Shown: one piece after another, positions 16,115 through 25,879 of the stretch
Layout of the letters: each line of letters opens with the position of its first letter
Position numbering within the stretch: position 1 is the first letter of the stretch
DNA from: RUG100 sp050953405
Lineage (GTDB): Bacteria > Bacillota > Clostridia > Peptostreptococcales > Anaerovoracaceae
DNA length: 64,000 nucleotides
NCBI GenBank assembly: GCA_050953405.1
Contig: JBMNMP010000001.1
Coordinates: forward strand, 806,001 to 870,000
Reading direction: 5' to 3'
Position numbers and translations under genes: made by a program
The notes under the pieces: generated by a model
Told to the model about the DNA's origin: nothing
Database searches by the model: none
Seen by the model: the letters and a program-made list of their open reading frames with translations, nothing else

Positions 16115-18052
16115 ATGGTAAGAAAAAAAAGACGCCCGGAGCTGACCGGAATACTGCACAAGAACAAAAAAGGTTTCGGCTTTGTTACAGTGGAGGGCGA
16201 AGAAAACGATATATATATTTCCCGGGCGGGTATCAACGGCGCCATGAACGGTGATACAGTCAAGGTGGACCTGCTGCCGGAGCATTACTGGGGAGAAAAT
16301 AAAGAGGGCATCATCACATCGGTCCCCTCGCGGGCGCTGACAGAGGTGGTGGGCACCTTTCAGAGAGGAAAAAAGTTCGGCTTTGTCAGTCCTGTGGACA
16401 AGAGGATCAACGACGATGTCTTTGTCAGAAGAAAGCACTTCAATGGAGCCAGAAGAGGCGACAAGGTGGTTGCCGAGATCATAAAGTATCCTGAACAGCA
16501 CAGCAGTGCCGAGGGCAGGATCACACAGATAATCAGCCGCTATGGACAGCCGGGAGGCGATATCAAAGCACTGGTGAGGCAGTATGACCTGACACCGGCC
16601 TTCCCGGAGAGGGTCGCCCGTGAGGCGAAGGAAATCGAAAGACGCGGCATCCGCGCAAAAGATCTGGAAGGCAGACGCGACCTGCGTGGATTGACTGTAT
16701 TCACGATAGACGGTGCCGATTCCAGGGACTTCGATGATGCGGTATCCTGCCGCCGCCTGGAAAACGGCAATTATCTCCTGGGAGTACACATCGCGGACGT
16801 ATCCCACTATGTAGCTTACAACAGTGCACTGGATAAAGAAGCGGCCAAAAGGGGCAACAGCGTCTATCTCATAGATCAGGTGATCCCGATGCTGCCAGTG
16901 GAGTTATCCAACGGTATCTGCAGCCTCAACCCGGGTGAAGACCGCCTAACGGTCACCTGTGAGATGGAAATCGATTCGCTGGGACAGGTCGTCAGACACG
17001 AGATCTACGACAGCGTGATCCGCTCCTGTGAGCGCATGGTCTACGACGATGTTTCCGATATCATAGAAGATAAAAGCGCAGAGCTGAAGAAAAAGTATGC
17101 TCACATTGTGGACGACATCATGCTGATGGATGAGCTGGCGGCTCTGCTGCACAAAAAGCGGCAGTCGCGCGGCAGCCTGGATTTCGACCTCGATGAAGCC
17201 GCCATAGAGCTGGACGAGCGCGGCGTGGCTGTAGATGTGGGCGTTGCCGAGCGCAGGGTGGCCAACAAGCTGATAGAAGAATTCATGCTGCAGGCAAACG
17301 AAGTGGTTGCCGAGTACGCATTCTGGCATCGGCTGCCGTTTGTCTACAGGGTACATGAGGCTCCGGCAATGGAAAAGATGCAGGAGCTGTCAGCTTTTCT
17401 GAAGGGCCTCGGCATCAGCCTCAACGCATCGCAGAAGGTGGCGCCGGCGACGCTGAAGGCGATACTGGAGAAAGTAAAGGGGCACACATACGAAAACGTG
17501 GTGGCCTCTGTGATGCTGCGCTCGATGCAGAAGGCGGCTTATGACACGGAGTGCAAGGGGCATTTCGGCCTCGCTCTGAAATACTACTGTCACTTCACAT
17601 CGCCCATCAGGCGTTATCCCGATTTGATGGTGCACCGGGCCATAAAGGCTTTCGTGAATGAAGGCAGCACGGCACCCATGAAGAAATTCCGCAAGAGGGT
17701 CAGGGAAGCCGCGGAGACCTCCAGTGCTACCGAGCGCCGGGCCATCGAGCTGGAACGTCAGGTGGAGCGCATGAAGAAGGCGGAGTACATGTCATATCAC
17801 GTGGGCGAGATCTTCGAGGGCATCATCAGCGGGGTCACTGCTTATGGCATTTATGTGGAACTGCCAAACACGATAGAGGGCATGATCAGGCTGGAATACC
17901 TGACGGATGACTTTTATGAATTCGAGCCGGCAGCTTACCGCGTGCGCGGACGCCGCCTCGGAAAATTGTACACCCTGGGAGACAATATAAAAATCAAGGT
18001 CCGCCATGTGGACCTTGAAAATGTAGAAATCGATTTCAGCCTCGTCGAATGA
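16115..18052 (+). CDS. rnr: ribonuclease R, 3'-5' exoribonuclease
   Basis: It degrades structured RNA processively. Two cold-shock-type OB domains occupy the first 140 residues (KGFGFVTVEG, KKFGFVSP), the RNB catalytic domain carries IDGADSRDFDDAV at about 198-210 with the metal-binding aspartates, and an S1 domain closes the protein (GEIFEGIISGVTAYGIYVEL). At 645 residues it is somewhat shorter than many RNase R proteins because the C-terminal basic tail after S1 is missing. A GGAAGGGAG site precedes the ATG. It is not next to smpB here. Confidence 0.95.
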   Translation: MVRKKRRPELTGILHKNKKGFGFVTVEGEENDIYISRAGINGAMNGDTVKVDLLPEHYWGENKEGIITSVPSRALTEVVGTFQRGKKFGFVSPVDKRINDDVFVRRKHFNGARRGDKVVAEIIKYPEQHSSAEGRITQIISRYGQPGGDIKALVRQYDLTPAFPERVAREAKEIERRGIRAKDLEGRRDLRGLTVFTIDGADSRDFDDAVSCRRLENGNYLLGVHIADVSHYVAYNSALDKEAAKRGNSVYLIDQVIPMLPVELSNGICSLNPGEDRLTVTCEMEIDSLGQVVRHEIYDSVIRSCERMVYDDVSDIIEDKSAELKKKYAHIVDDIMLMDELAALLHKKRQSRGSLDFDLDEAAIELDERGVAVDVGVAERRVANKLIEEFMLQANEVVAEYAFWHRLPFVYRVHEAPAMEKMQELSAFLKGLGISLNASQKVAPATLKAILEKVKGHTYENVVASVMLRSMQKAAYDTECKGHFGLALKYYCHFTSPIRRYPDLMVHRAIKAFVNEGSTAPMKKFRKRVREAAETSSATERRAIELERQVERMKKAEYMSYHVGEIFEGIISGVTAYGIYVELPNTIEGMIRLEYLTDDFYEFEPAAYRVRGRRLGKLYTLGDNIKIKVRHVDLENVEIDFSLVE

Positions 18053-18059
18053 GATCGCT

Positions 18060-19532
18060 TTATTTGACCTGGAACCTGTCCGGATTCCAGTAAGACGGGA
18101 ACAGGAGCAGTACTACCGCGATCAGCTCCAGCCTGCCGGTGGTCATCAGCACGCAGCAGAATATTTTCAGGGCCGGGCAGTAGACACCAAAGTTGCCCGT
18201 GGAACCGATATCACCGATCGAGATGCCGGTCGTTGACATCATGCTGGCGGTGGACGAAAGCGTGGTCTCCATGTCAAGCCCCTGCAGGGACATGATCACT
18301 GAACCCACAAAGAAGAGGATGCCGTAGAGCAGTATAAAGCAGGTCACCATATTTGCCATGGGTGCCGAGATCACGGTTTTCCCCAGCTTTACTGCGCGCA
18401 CCGAGCGCGGATGGATCCTCAGGTGAAGGCCGCGTGCGATCAGCTTTAACATCACGGAGACGCGGATGACTTTGAGGCCGCCCGAAGTGCTGGCAGCACA
18501 CCCGCCGACGAACAGCAGGATGAAGAAGAGCGCCAGGCATATGCTGGGCCATTTATTGTAGTCGTCCATGGCGAATCCGGATGTGGTGGCAAACGAGGTC
18601 ACCTGGAAAAATGCGTGGCGCAGCGATGAGGCGACCGTGGGGAAGGTCCCCGAAATCCTCAAGGCTGCGGTGACAATGGCAGTCCCGACAGCTATCATCG
18701 CCAGGAATATCCTGATTTCCATGTTCTTTCTGACGCTGTCAAAATTTCTTCTCATCAGATGCATATAGACTATGAAGTTCACACTGGCCAGTATAGTGAA
18801 AACTGAGATGACCACTTCCACGTAAACGCTGTTGTAGTAAGCGATGCCCTTGGGGTGCATGAACATGCCCGCGGTACTGATGCTGCCCATGGCGTTGATC
18901 AGCGCCTCGAAGGCGTTCATTTTGCTGCCCAGCCAGAGCATCAGCCATTCAACAGCTGTCAGCGTTGAATAGATGAGGTAGAGCATCTTGGAAAAATCAG
19001 TCATCCTCGGTGCCATCTTTGAGAGCTCGGGGCCGGGGGCTTCGGCACTGGCGATGCGCTGGCCTCCGGTGCCCAGGGCGGGCAGGATGGAGATCACGAA
19101 TATCAGGATACCCATACCGCCCAGCCAGTGGCAGGTCACCTTCCATAATATGAGCGGATTGGAGAGGTGATGGCTGAGCACGGTCGCCCCGGTTGTCGTA
19201 TAGCCGGCGACCGACTCGAAAAGAGCGTCCGCAAAACTGGTCACTTCACCCGAGGCCAGGTATGGTATGGTGCCTATAAGAGAGCACAGCAGCCAGCTCA
19301 TGATGACCGCCATATAGCCGTCTCTTGAAGTCAGGCCCTTTGGTGACGCGTGGACGAAATTGAATAATATGAATCCCACTATCGCAGATATGCCGCCGGT
19401 CAGCAGGAAACCCCATTCCGCGTTCACCTGCCCGTAGATGCGGGCGCAGAGAAACGAGGGCAGCATAGCTATCCCGGTGATCATCAGCATGAAGCTGGAT
19501 AATTTTATCAATGTGCGATAACGTAAATGCAT
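18060..19532 (-). CDS. trkH: TrkH-type K+ uptake channel subunit (second copy)
   Basis: The 490-residue membrane protein has the fourfold M1-P-M2 architecture of TrkH/KtrB, with filter-loop segments such as SVAGYTTTGATV, GSISTAGMF, TSFATTSGFA and SMMSTTGISIG. It is the last gene of trkA-trkH-trkH and 13 bp after the other trkH. It converges on rnr with only 7 bp between stops. The two copies are clearly diverged, so this is not a recent duplication. TrkH homologues form a gated K+ channel with the cytosolic ring protein TrkA. Confidence 0.93.
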   Translation of the reverse strand: MHLRYRTLIKLSSFMLMITGIAMLPSFLCARIYGQVNAEWGFLLTGGISAIVGFILFNFVHASPKGLTSRDGYMAVIMSWLLCSLIGTIPYLASGEVTSFADALFESVAGYTTTGATVLSHHLSNPLILWKVTCHWLGGMGILIFVISILPALGTGGQRIASAEAPGPELSKMAPRMTDFSKMLYLIYSTLTAVEWLMLWLGSKMNAFEALINAMGSISTAGMFMHPKGIAYYNSVYVEVVISVFTILASVNFIVYMHLMRRNFDSVRKNMEIRIFLAMIAVGTAIVTAALRISGTFPTVASSLRHAFFQVTSFATTSGFAMDDYNKWPSICLALFFILLFVGGCAASTSGGLKVIRVSVMLKLIARGLHLRIHPRSVRAVKLGKTVISAPMANMVTCFILLYGILFFVGSVIMSLQGLDMETTLSSTASMMSTTGISIGDIGSTGNFGVYCPALKIFCCVLMTTGRLELIAVVLLLFPSYWNPDRFQVK

Positions 19533-19545
19533 TTCTTGCGGCCTC

Positions 19546-21012
19546 CTACCGCGCCGAGTTCCAGAACTTCGGAGTCAGGATCATCAAAAATGTATACATC
19601 TCCAGCCTTCCGGCGATCATTGATATTGCCAGAATGATCTTGGACGGCCAGGAAAATATGCTGAAATTCATCGCCGGACCCACTGCGTTAAAGCCGGGTC
19701 CTATATTGCCGATGCAGGTGGCCGCGGCCGAAAAATTGGTCACTATATCAAATCCGTCAAGGGAGATCACCAGACCGACTATGAATACCGATGCGATATA
19801 GAGGAAGGTAAAGCTGCAGATATTCTGCATGGTGTCCGAGAGTATCGGCCTCTCGTTGGCCTTGATCTGTATCGTTGCATTGGGGTGCATTTTCATTAAT
19901 ATGTAGCGCTTTATCATCTTCAACAGCAGGGTCACCCTGATCACCTTGATGCCGCCGGCAGTAGATGAGGAACATGCGCCGATGAAGAAGAGCACAAAGA
20001 GCATCATACAGCAGAAAGTGGGCCACTTGTCGTAGTCCGCCGTCGCAAAGCCCGTAGTCGTTATAATGGAAGCCACCTGAAAAACAGCATAGCGGAAAGA
20101 TGAAAGCACTCCTGAGAATGTGTTTGTGAGGCACAGATCCAGAGTGATCAGAGCGGTGACCACGCCGATAACTAAAATGTACACCTTGAACTCCGTGTCC
20201 TTGATGAAAGCCTTGAGGCTGCCGGTGAGGGCATAGAAGTACAGGTTGAAGTTGACGCCGGCTGCGATCATGAAAACAGTGATCACGCCTTCTATGTAAG
20301 CGCTGTGATAAGCGGCCACGCTGGCATTCTTGGTGGCGAATCCTCCGGTGCCCACCGTGGCAAAACTGTAGACTACACTATCGAACAGATCCATGCCTCC
20401 GAACATCAGAAGACCGGCTTCCAGGAGTGTCATGCAAAGGTAGATCGTATACAGCACCTTGGCCATATCCGACATGCGGGGCACGATCTTTGAAAGTGTA
20501 GGCCCGGGAGCTTCCGATCTGACGATGGTCTGTCCCGAGATGCCCAGTGAGGGCAGCAGCGCTACCGCAAAGACCAGTATGCCCATGCCGCCGATCCAGT
20601 GGGTGAACGAACGCCAGAACAGCATTGCTTTCGGAAGAGCTTCCACGTTGGTCAGGATCGAACTGCCTGTTGTGGAGAAACCTGAACAGGTCTCAAAAAA
20701 AGCATCCGGGAAATCGGGGATGCAGCCCTGTATCATAAAGGGCAGGGCACCGATCACGGAGACCACCAGCCAGAATGAAGATACGACAAGAACACCGTCT
20801 CTGCGCTGTAATTTCTTGTAGTGTTTCCTTCCGATCAGCAGGTAGATCAGCAGACCTGCCGCGAGGCAGGGGGCTGCAGTTTTCAGGAAGGCCAGGGAAC
20901 TATCGGTTTCCCCGTAGATGAGGCCTACGAGCAGCGGCAGCATCAGCGTGAGCCCCATGATCATAAAAAGCATCCCGAATATTTTGATGATAGCTCTGTA
21001 ATTCAGATCCAT
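19546..21012 (-). CDS. trkH: TrkH-type K+ uptake channel subunit (first copy)
   Basis: This 488-residue paralogue shares the TrkH pore layout: CSGFSTTGSSIL, ATVGTGGFAT, ASIITTTGFATADY and ATCIGNIGPGFN filter loops. The fourth loop differs from the second copy (GNIGPG versus STTGIS), which may alter ion preference between K+ and Na+. It sits 12 bp downstream of trkA. One TrkA could serve both channels. Confidence 0.93.
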   Translation of the reverse strand: MDLNYRAIIKIFGMLFMIMGLTLMLPLLVGLIYGETDSSLAFLKTAAPCLAAGLLIYLLIGRKHYKKLQRRDGVLVVSSFWLVVSVIGALPFMIQGCIPDFPDAFFETCSGFSTTGSSILTNVEALPKAMLFWRSFTHWIGGMGILVFAVALLPSLGISGQTIVRSEAPGPTLSKIVPRMSDMAKVLYTIYLCMTLLEAGLLMFGGMDLFDSVVYSFATVGTGGFATKNASVAAYHSAYIEGVITVFMIAAGVNFNLYFYALTGSLKAFIKDTEFKVYILVIGVVTALITLDLCLTNTFSGVLSSFRYAVFQVASIITTTGFATADYDKWPTFCCMMLFVLFFIGACSSSTAGGIKVIRVTLLLKMIKRYILMKMHPNATIQIKANERPILSDTMQNICSFTFLYIASVFIVGLVISLDGFDIVTNFSAAATCIGNIGPGFNAVGPAMNFSIFSWPSKIILAISMIAGRLEMYTFLMILTPKFWNSAR

Positions 21013-21024
21013 AGTTTAATATTC

Positions 21025-22392
21025 CTATCTCAGAAAATCGTTTCTTCCCTTTGTAGTGATAAGATGCTCCAGATCTGCTATCTCGGAGAGCAGGCACATG
21101 ATGGTGACCCGGTCACCGACCCTGATTTCCGTATTGCCGTTGGGGATGATGACATCTCTGCCGCGGTGAATGGCGGCGATAAGCACGCCGTCAGGCAGAT
21201 GAATGCTTCGGATAGGTTTGCCCACGAGCTTCATATGCGCCTCGGCGTATATCTCGGTCACTTCTGCCTGACCCTGGATCATCTGGCTGCTGAGGATCCT
21301 CTTGGATCCCTGCATGATCCTGAGGATGTTGCTGGCCGTGATGTCCAGAGGGTTCAGCGCCATATCGACGCCCATTTCGGCAACCATTTCCGTGTAGATG
21401 TCGCGGCTGACCTTGGCGATAACGTCTTCGATACCGCGCTTTTTTGCCAGCAGGGCCAGCAGCAGGTTGTCTTCGTCGAATCCGGTCGCCGTTACAAAGG
21501 CGTCCATGCCATCGAGATTTTCCTCTTCGAGAAGACTCTGATCGGTGGCATCGCCGTTGAGTATCATGACATCCTCCAGGTGTTCGGCCAGGTAATAGCA
21601 GCGCTCGCGGTCGCGTTCGATGACTTTGACCGAGGCCCCGAATTCAGAAAGCTTCTGGGCCAGGAATAGCCCTGTCTTGCCTCCGCCGATGATCATTACT
21701 CTTTCCAGGTCTGTGTATTTGCCCTTTTCATGAACATCATCGCTCAGCTTGGAAATAACGGATTTCTCACCTATTATATAGAGCCCGTCTTTATCTATGA
21801 TCCTGGTGTCCCCGTGGGGGATAATGACCTTGCCGTTTCTCGAGAGTCCTATCAGCAGCATGCCCGGCAGAACGTCCTGTATGTTTTTGACGTTACGCCC
21901 GATCAGAGCAGGCAGTTTTTCCACCTGACATTCCAGTATCGAAATCTTGCCGCTGGAAAATATACCGTTGCTGAGAGTGTACTTTTCGGCAAGATATTTG
22001 TAGATCTCGTTGGTGATGGCCATGTCCGGATTGACCATGTAGTCTATCGACATGGCATCGCGTATGAAGTCGAGCTGCTTGAGGTGCTCCGGGTCGCGCA
22101 CTCTGGCGATGACCTTTGTGCATCCCAGCTTCTTAGCGAAGCAGGCAATAACTATATTCTTTTCATCGCTGTCGGTGCTGGCCAGCAGGAAGTCAAAGGA
22201 AGATATATGGATATCTTTCATGACGGAAACCTGTTTTCCGTTGCTCGCGATGGTCATTACGTCCATGCGCGCGGCCAGTTTCTGCAGCGTTTCTTCATCC
22301 TTATCGATGACTGTGACAGAATGATTTCCGCCAAGCAGAGCATCAGCTACTTTGGTGCCCAGCTTACCGGCACCCACGATCGCTATTTTCAT
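21025..22392 (-). CDS. trkA: TrkA, cytosolic NAD(H)-binding K+ channel regulator
   Basis: The 455-residue protein has two RCK repeats, each a Rossmann fold plus a C-terminal TrkA-C domain. The first fold begins with MKIAIVGAGKLGTKVADALL (GxGxxG) and the second near residue 220 with VMIIGGGKTGLFLAQKL. The ring senses nucleotides and gates the TrkH channel. First gene of the minus-strand trk operon; the divergent 108-bp gap to the MBL gene holds both promoters. Confidence 0.95.
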   Translation of the reverse strand: MKIAIVGAGKLGTKVADALLGGNHSVTVIDKDEETLQKLAARMDVMTIASNGKQVSVMKDIHISSFDFLLASTDSDEKNIVIACFAKKLGCTKVIARVRDPEHLKQLDFIRDAMSIDYMVNPDMAITNEIYKYLAEKYTLSNGIFSSGKISILECQVEKLPALIGRNVKNIQDVLPGMLLIGLSRNGKVIIPHGDTRIIDKDGLYIIGEKSVISKLSDDVHEKGKYTDLERVMIIGGGKTGLFLAQKLSEFGASVKVIERDRERCYYLAEHLEDVMILNGDATDQSLLEEENLDGMDAFVTATGFDEDNLLLALLAKKRGIEDVIAKVSRDIYTEMVAEMGVDMALNPLDITASNILRIMQGSKRILSSQMIQGQAEVTEIYAEAHMKLVGKPIRSIHLPDGVLIAAIHRGRDVIIPNGNTEIRVGDRVTIMCLLSEIADLEHLITTKGRNDFLR

Positions 22393-22500
22393 TACAAACC
22401 CCTCTCTGGATTACATTCACAACTATTCTAACACCAAATTATAATATTGCAACTGTTATTAAAATAGATTACAATGGTGCGGGAAAGGAAGACAATATAA

Positions 22501-23088
22501 ATGAAGATAAAGCGATTCATCAGCAAGATACTGGAGAGCAACGGATACGTGATTTTCAGCGGTCGAGGGGGTTCCTGCTATTTGATAGACCCGGCGGCGA
22601 AAAACACGAAGTTCCTCGATTTTATTGAGGAGAACGAACTGCAGCTCAAGGGTATACTGCTGACGCACGACCATTACGATCACATAGCAGCCGTGAAGAA
22701 ACTGGTGGCTAAAACGAACTGTCCCGTGTATATACATAATAGTGATCTGCCTGATTTCAGATACGAAGCGATCCCCTTCGAGGACGGGGCCGCCTTTGAT
22801 CTCGACGGGGAGACCATCACGGCGGTCAATACACCGGGGCACACCCGGGGATCTGTCTGCTATGTGTGTCCGGAAAGCAACTGCGTTTTCACCGGGGACA
22901 CCGTGTTTGTGATTGACCTCGGCCGCACCGATCTGCCGGAAGGCAGCCCGCAGGAAATGAAGAATACGATCAGGAATATCGTTTCCCGCTGGGATGACGA
23001 TGTGGTCATTTATCCCGGGCACGGTGAATCGGGCACCATGAAGCGTGTGAGGGAGATAAATACGGAATATAAGGAAGCATTGGAGTAG
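22501..23088 (+). CDS. metallo-beta-lactamase fold hydrolase, glyoxalase II-like
   Basis: The 195-residue single-domain protein has the full metal set: LLTHDHYDHIAAV (residues 52-64), a histidine in NTPGHTRGS, the bridging aspartate in FTGDTVF, and the last histidine in YPGHGES. This is the YcbL-type compact form that lacks the glutathione-binding domain of true glyoxalase II. Substrate is unknown. It is followed after 4 bp by a Cof-type phosphatase, making a two-gene unit. Confidence 0.88.
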   Translation: MKIKRFISKILESNGYVIFSGRGGSCYLIDPAAKNTKFLDFIEENELQLKGILLTHDHYDHIAAVKKLVAKTNCPVYIHNSDLPDFRYEAIPFEDGAAFDLDGETITAVNTPGHTRGSVCYVCPESNCVFTGDTVFVIDLGRTDLPEGSPQEMKNTIRNIVSRWDDDVVIYPGHGESGTMKRVREINTEYKEALE

Positions 23089-23092
23089 AGAA

Positions 23093-23923
23093 ATGGCAAT
23101 AAAACTGATTGCACTCGATTTGGATAATACAACATTGAACAGCGCGGGCAAACTGTCGCCCGGCAACAGACAGGCACTGGAGGAGGCCATAGACCGGAAT
23201 GTCAATGTGGTCATCGCCACCGGCAGATGCAAAGGGGCCCTTCCGGAAGAGGTGACTGACATCAAGGGCGTGCAGTACGCGATCACCAGCAACGGGGCTC
23301 AGATAGTCGATCTTCGCAGCGGCAAAGCGATATACAGCAACTGCATCGCACCGGATTCAGTGGTCGCCGCGGAGAAGATCCTGCACAAATATGAATATAT
23401 GGATTACATGGTAGAAGTTTTCGTGGACGGCGTGGCTTATATGGAACGGCAGGTCTATGAAGACGTAAAGTCGGGCAGGGATTCTCACCGTCACCGCGAC
23501 TACGTGGTCAATACCAGGAACCCGAAAGAAAATCTGCTTGGCTTTTTGCTCGACAATCGCAATGAGATCGAGAACATAAATATTTTCTTCGCGACCATGG
23601 AAGACAAGGACAAGCTGTATCCCGTGCTGCAGACGATACCAAATGTGACGCTGACGACTTCGCTTGACAGCAACTGGGAGATCGGCGGAGCCACCACCAG
23701 CAAGGCTTCTGCTCTCAAGGAGCTCGCCCGCGAACTCAATGTGAAGAAGTCGGAGATCATGGCGTGCGGCGACAGCCCCAACGACGGGGATATGCTGCGG
23801 GCTTCGGGGGTGCCGGTCGCGGTCGGCAACGCCAAGCCTGTCATCAAGGAGATAGCTTCCTTCATCAGCGGCACCAACGATGAAGATGGAGTGGCCACCG
23901 CTGTGAGAAAATACGTCCTTTGA
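23093..23923 (+). CDS. Cof-type HAD-IIB phosphatase
   Basis: The 276-residue protein begins with the HAD nucleophile motif ALDLDNTTLN (D9, D11), has motif II in VIATGR, and motif IV in ACGDSPNDGDML near the C-terminus, with the IIB-type cap between. Members dephosphorylate sugar phosphates, flavin or pyridoxal phosphates; the substrate cannot be predicted. It is coupled to the MBL gene and ends at a clear terminator. Confidence 0.9.
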   Translation: MAIKLIALDLDNTTLNSAGKLSPGNRQALEEAIDRNVNVVIATGRCKGALPEEVTDIKGVQYAITSNGAQIVDLRSGKAIYSNCIAPDSVVAAEKILHKYEYMDYMVEVFVDGVAYMERQVYEDVKSGRDSHRHRDYVVNTRNPKENLLGFLLDNRNEIENINIFFATMEDKDKLYPVLQTIPNVTLTTSLDSNWEIGGATTSKASALKELARELNVKKSEIMACGDSPNDGDMLRASGVPVAVGNAKPVIKEIASFISGTNDEDGVATAVRKYVL

Positions 23924-23966
23924 AATAAAGGTAACCCGTGTGTTCGTAGCGGGTACTGAAAAGTCA

Positions 23967-23996
23967 GGATCGTCCTTTTGGATGATCCGTTTTTTA
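23967..23996 (+). terminator. rho-independent terminator
   Basis: GGATCGTCC pairs with GGATGATCC (one G-U) around a TTTT loop and is followed by GTTTTTT. Confidence 0.85.
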
Positions 23997-24095
23997 TTGA
24001 GCATAAGGAAGCTCCGGGATCGCGGCACGTATGGCAGATCGGCAAGCGCGGGAACAGGCGCGGAGATGGACTTACAGATATTTACATGGTATATA

Positions 24096-24125
24096 TTGAC
24101 AGCAAGCTTCGACGTATGGTAATAT
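24096..24125 (+). promoter_or_regulatory. promoter of yraN-comM
   Basis: A consensus TTGACA (24096-24101) and TAATAT (24120-24125) are 18 bp apart, about 50 bp before yraN. Confidence 0.7.
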
Positions 24126-24173
24126 CTGGATAAAGATGAAATGTGATGCGGTCTCATCCGCGGGAGGAAGTGA

Positions 24174-24503
24174 ATGAACAGGAAAGAACTGGGGCGCCTT
24201 GGCGAAGAGCAGGCAGCCGCGATGCTGAGAGCCAAAGGATATACTATCGTGGAAAGGAACTGGTCGTGCCGGGCGGGCGAACTAGATCTGATAGCGCGGC
24301 GGGGATATACAGTGGTCTTCGTCGAGGTGAAAACGCGTCGCTCACTGGATTTCGGGACCCCGGCGGAGGCGGTGAACGCGGACAAGCGGCGACACATACG
24401 TCATGCGGCTTCCAGCTATTTGAAGATGAATCATATGGAAAACGTAGATGTCAGATTCGACGTGGTCGAGATCTATATGAACCACATAGAAAGGGCATTC
24501 TAG
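24174..24503 (+). CDS. yraN: YraN family (UPF0102) endonuclease-like protein
   Basis: The 109-residue protein shows the UPF0102 pattern GRLGEEQAAAMLRAKGYTI, then a restriction-like core AGELDLIARRG...VVFVEVKTR with the D-x(n)-E-x-K arrangement. The family is thought to act in DNA repair or recombination and is typically beside comM, as here. The comM start follows its stop with no gap. A GGAGGAAG site precedes the ATG. Confidence 0.92.
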   Translation: MNRKELGRLGEEQAAAMLRAKGYTIVERNWSCRAGELDLIARRGYTVVFVEVKTRRSLDFGTPAEAVNADKRRHIRHAASSYLKMNHMENVDVRFDVVEIYMNHIERAF

Positions 24504-25421
24504 GTGACCATCATGCTCTCTTCTGTAAAGACAGCGTCGTTATGGGGACTGGAGGGCCATCTGGTCGAGGTGGAGATCGATGTTTCCCGCGGACTGCCGT
24601 CCTGGAACGTGGTCGGGCTGGGCGACAAGACCATCAGGGAAGCTGCCGAGCGCATCAAGGCGGCGATGTCCAACAGCGGCTTTCAGTATCCGCGGCAGAG
24701 GATCACTGTCAATCTGGCTCCCGCAGGGAAGCCGAAGGCGGGGACCCACTTCGATCTGCCGATTGCGATAGGTCTGATGGCGGCTTCGGGCGGACTCGAC
24801 CCCGGGGCTGCTGCCGGGTATGCGTTCATCGGAGAGCTTTCGCTCGGAGGAGGACTCTCACGGGTCAGGGGCGTGCTGCCTCTGGTGACCACCTGCGCTG
24901 ATGCCGGGATCAGCAGGGTGATCCTGCCCGGCGCCAACGCCGAGGAGGCCTCGATGGTCAAGGGAATAGAGGTATATGCCGCCGACGACTTGACGCAGGT
25001 GCTGGCACATCTGCGAGGGGAGTCAAAGATGGAGCCTTATGGTCACCGTGGCCTAAAGCAGGATGCGGGAATCGCCGGCGGCGTGGATTTCGACGATATA
25101 TGGGGACAGGATGCGGCCAAGCGTGCCATGGTCATCTGCGCTGCCGGATGCCACGGGCTCCTGATGATAGGGCCTCCGGGCACCGGCAAGAGCCTGATGG
25201 CCGGGAGGCTGCCGTCGATCCTGCCGCCGCTGACGTACCGGGAGCAGATGGAGGTCACCAGGATATACAGTGTTGCCGGGCTGCTGGATGACGATCAGCC
25301 GGTGATCACGAGGCGCCCCTTCAGGGCTCCGCATCAGAATGTCACCATGGCGGCCATGTTCGGGGGCGGAGCGAGGCCTGTGCCGGGTGAATTTTCTCTC
25401 GCTCATACAGGTGTCCTATTT
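24504..25421 (+). pseudogene. comM: comM (yifB), 5' part only, cut by the element
   Basis: ComM is a hexameric AAA+ helicase that extends branch migration during natural transformation. Residues 1-306 are intact: the N-terminal Lon-substrate-like domain, then the AAA+ module with Walker A GPPGTGKS at 223-230 and the RRPFRAPHQNVT segment. The match to the family ends after EFSLAHTGVLF, where normal proteins continue with the Walker B DELPEF. About 200 residues, including Walker B, sensor and arginine finger, are missing, so the product cannot hydrolyse ATP. The frame continues 64 codons into element sequence. Confidence 0.93.
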
Positions 25422-25687
25422 ACAGGTGAATCGCCTTATTTCCAACAATCTAAAGTCGAGAAGGCCGCAGAAACCGCAGAAACACGGGCTTTCTGGGCAT
25501 CAGGACTTTTGCCCTATGGCAAGGGACGTTGGGATGCTCGTCCCGGACTGGAAATCTGTACAACGGGGTGGGGTGAATATGTAACTCGTTATGTAGCAAA
25601 CATTTAGCATAACTATGAAAAAATCGTGACTTTTTCACATTTGAACAACCTTATAGCGAAACGGCTCAAATAGGAAAGGAGATCAGC
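25422..25687. other. left end of element, no supported gene
   Basis: This 266-bp stretch carries the open extension of the comM frame to a stop at about 25605 and then an AT-rich region before the SymE-like gene. ACAGGTG occurs at 25407-25413 and again at 25422-25428, straddling the junction, and could be part of an attachment site. I see no independent gene. Confidence 0.4.
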
Positions 25688-25879
25688 ATGGTACAGAAAA
25701 AAGAAAGAAAACTCAAAGTGTATGGTGCCGTTGGTAAATGGTACAAAGATCCGCCGAAAATCCTGCTGCAAGGTAAATGGCTTGAGCAATGCGGCTTCGA
25801 TTGCGGCAATCACATAAAAGTTAAGTGCGAAAATAAGAAATTGACTATTTCACTGATGGAACAGGAGGCAACAAGATGA
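25688..25879 (+). CDS. SymE-like small protein
   Basis: The 63-residue basic protein contains a segment (ILLQGKWLEQCGFDCGNHI then KVKCENKKLTI) that matches the SymE toxin core, an AbrB-fold-derived domain seen in type I toxin-antitoxin loci and now reported to bind nucleic acid. A GGAAAGGAG site precedes the ATG. It overlaps the next gene by 4 bp. No obvious antisense SymR-type RNA promoter was identified. Confidence 0.65.
   Translation: MVQKKERKLKVYGAVGKWYKDPPKILLQGKWLEQCGFDCGNHIKVKCENKKLTISLMEQEATR

Noticed and set aside
25422..25607. Open extension of the comM frame as a real fusion protein
   Set aside because: The added 64 codons match nothing in ComM and other frames are equally open; it is read-through into element sequence.
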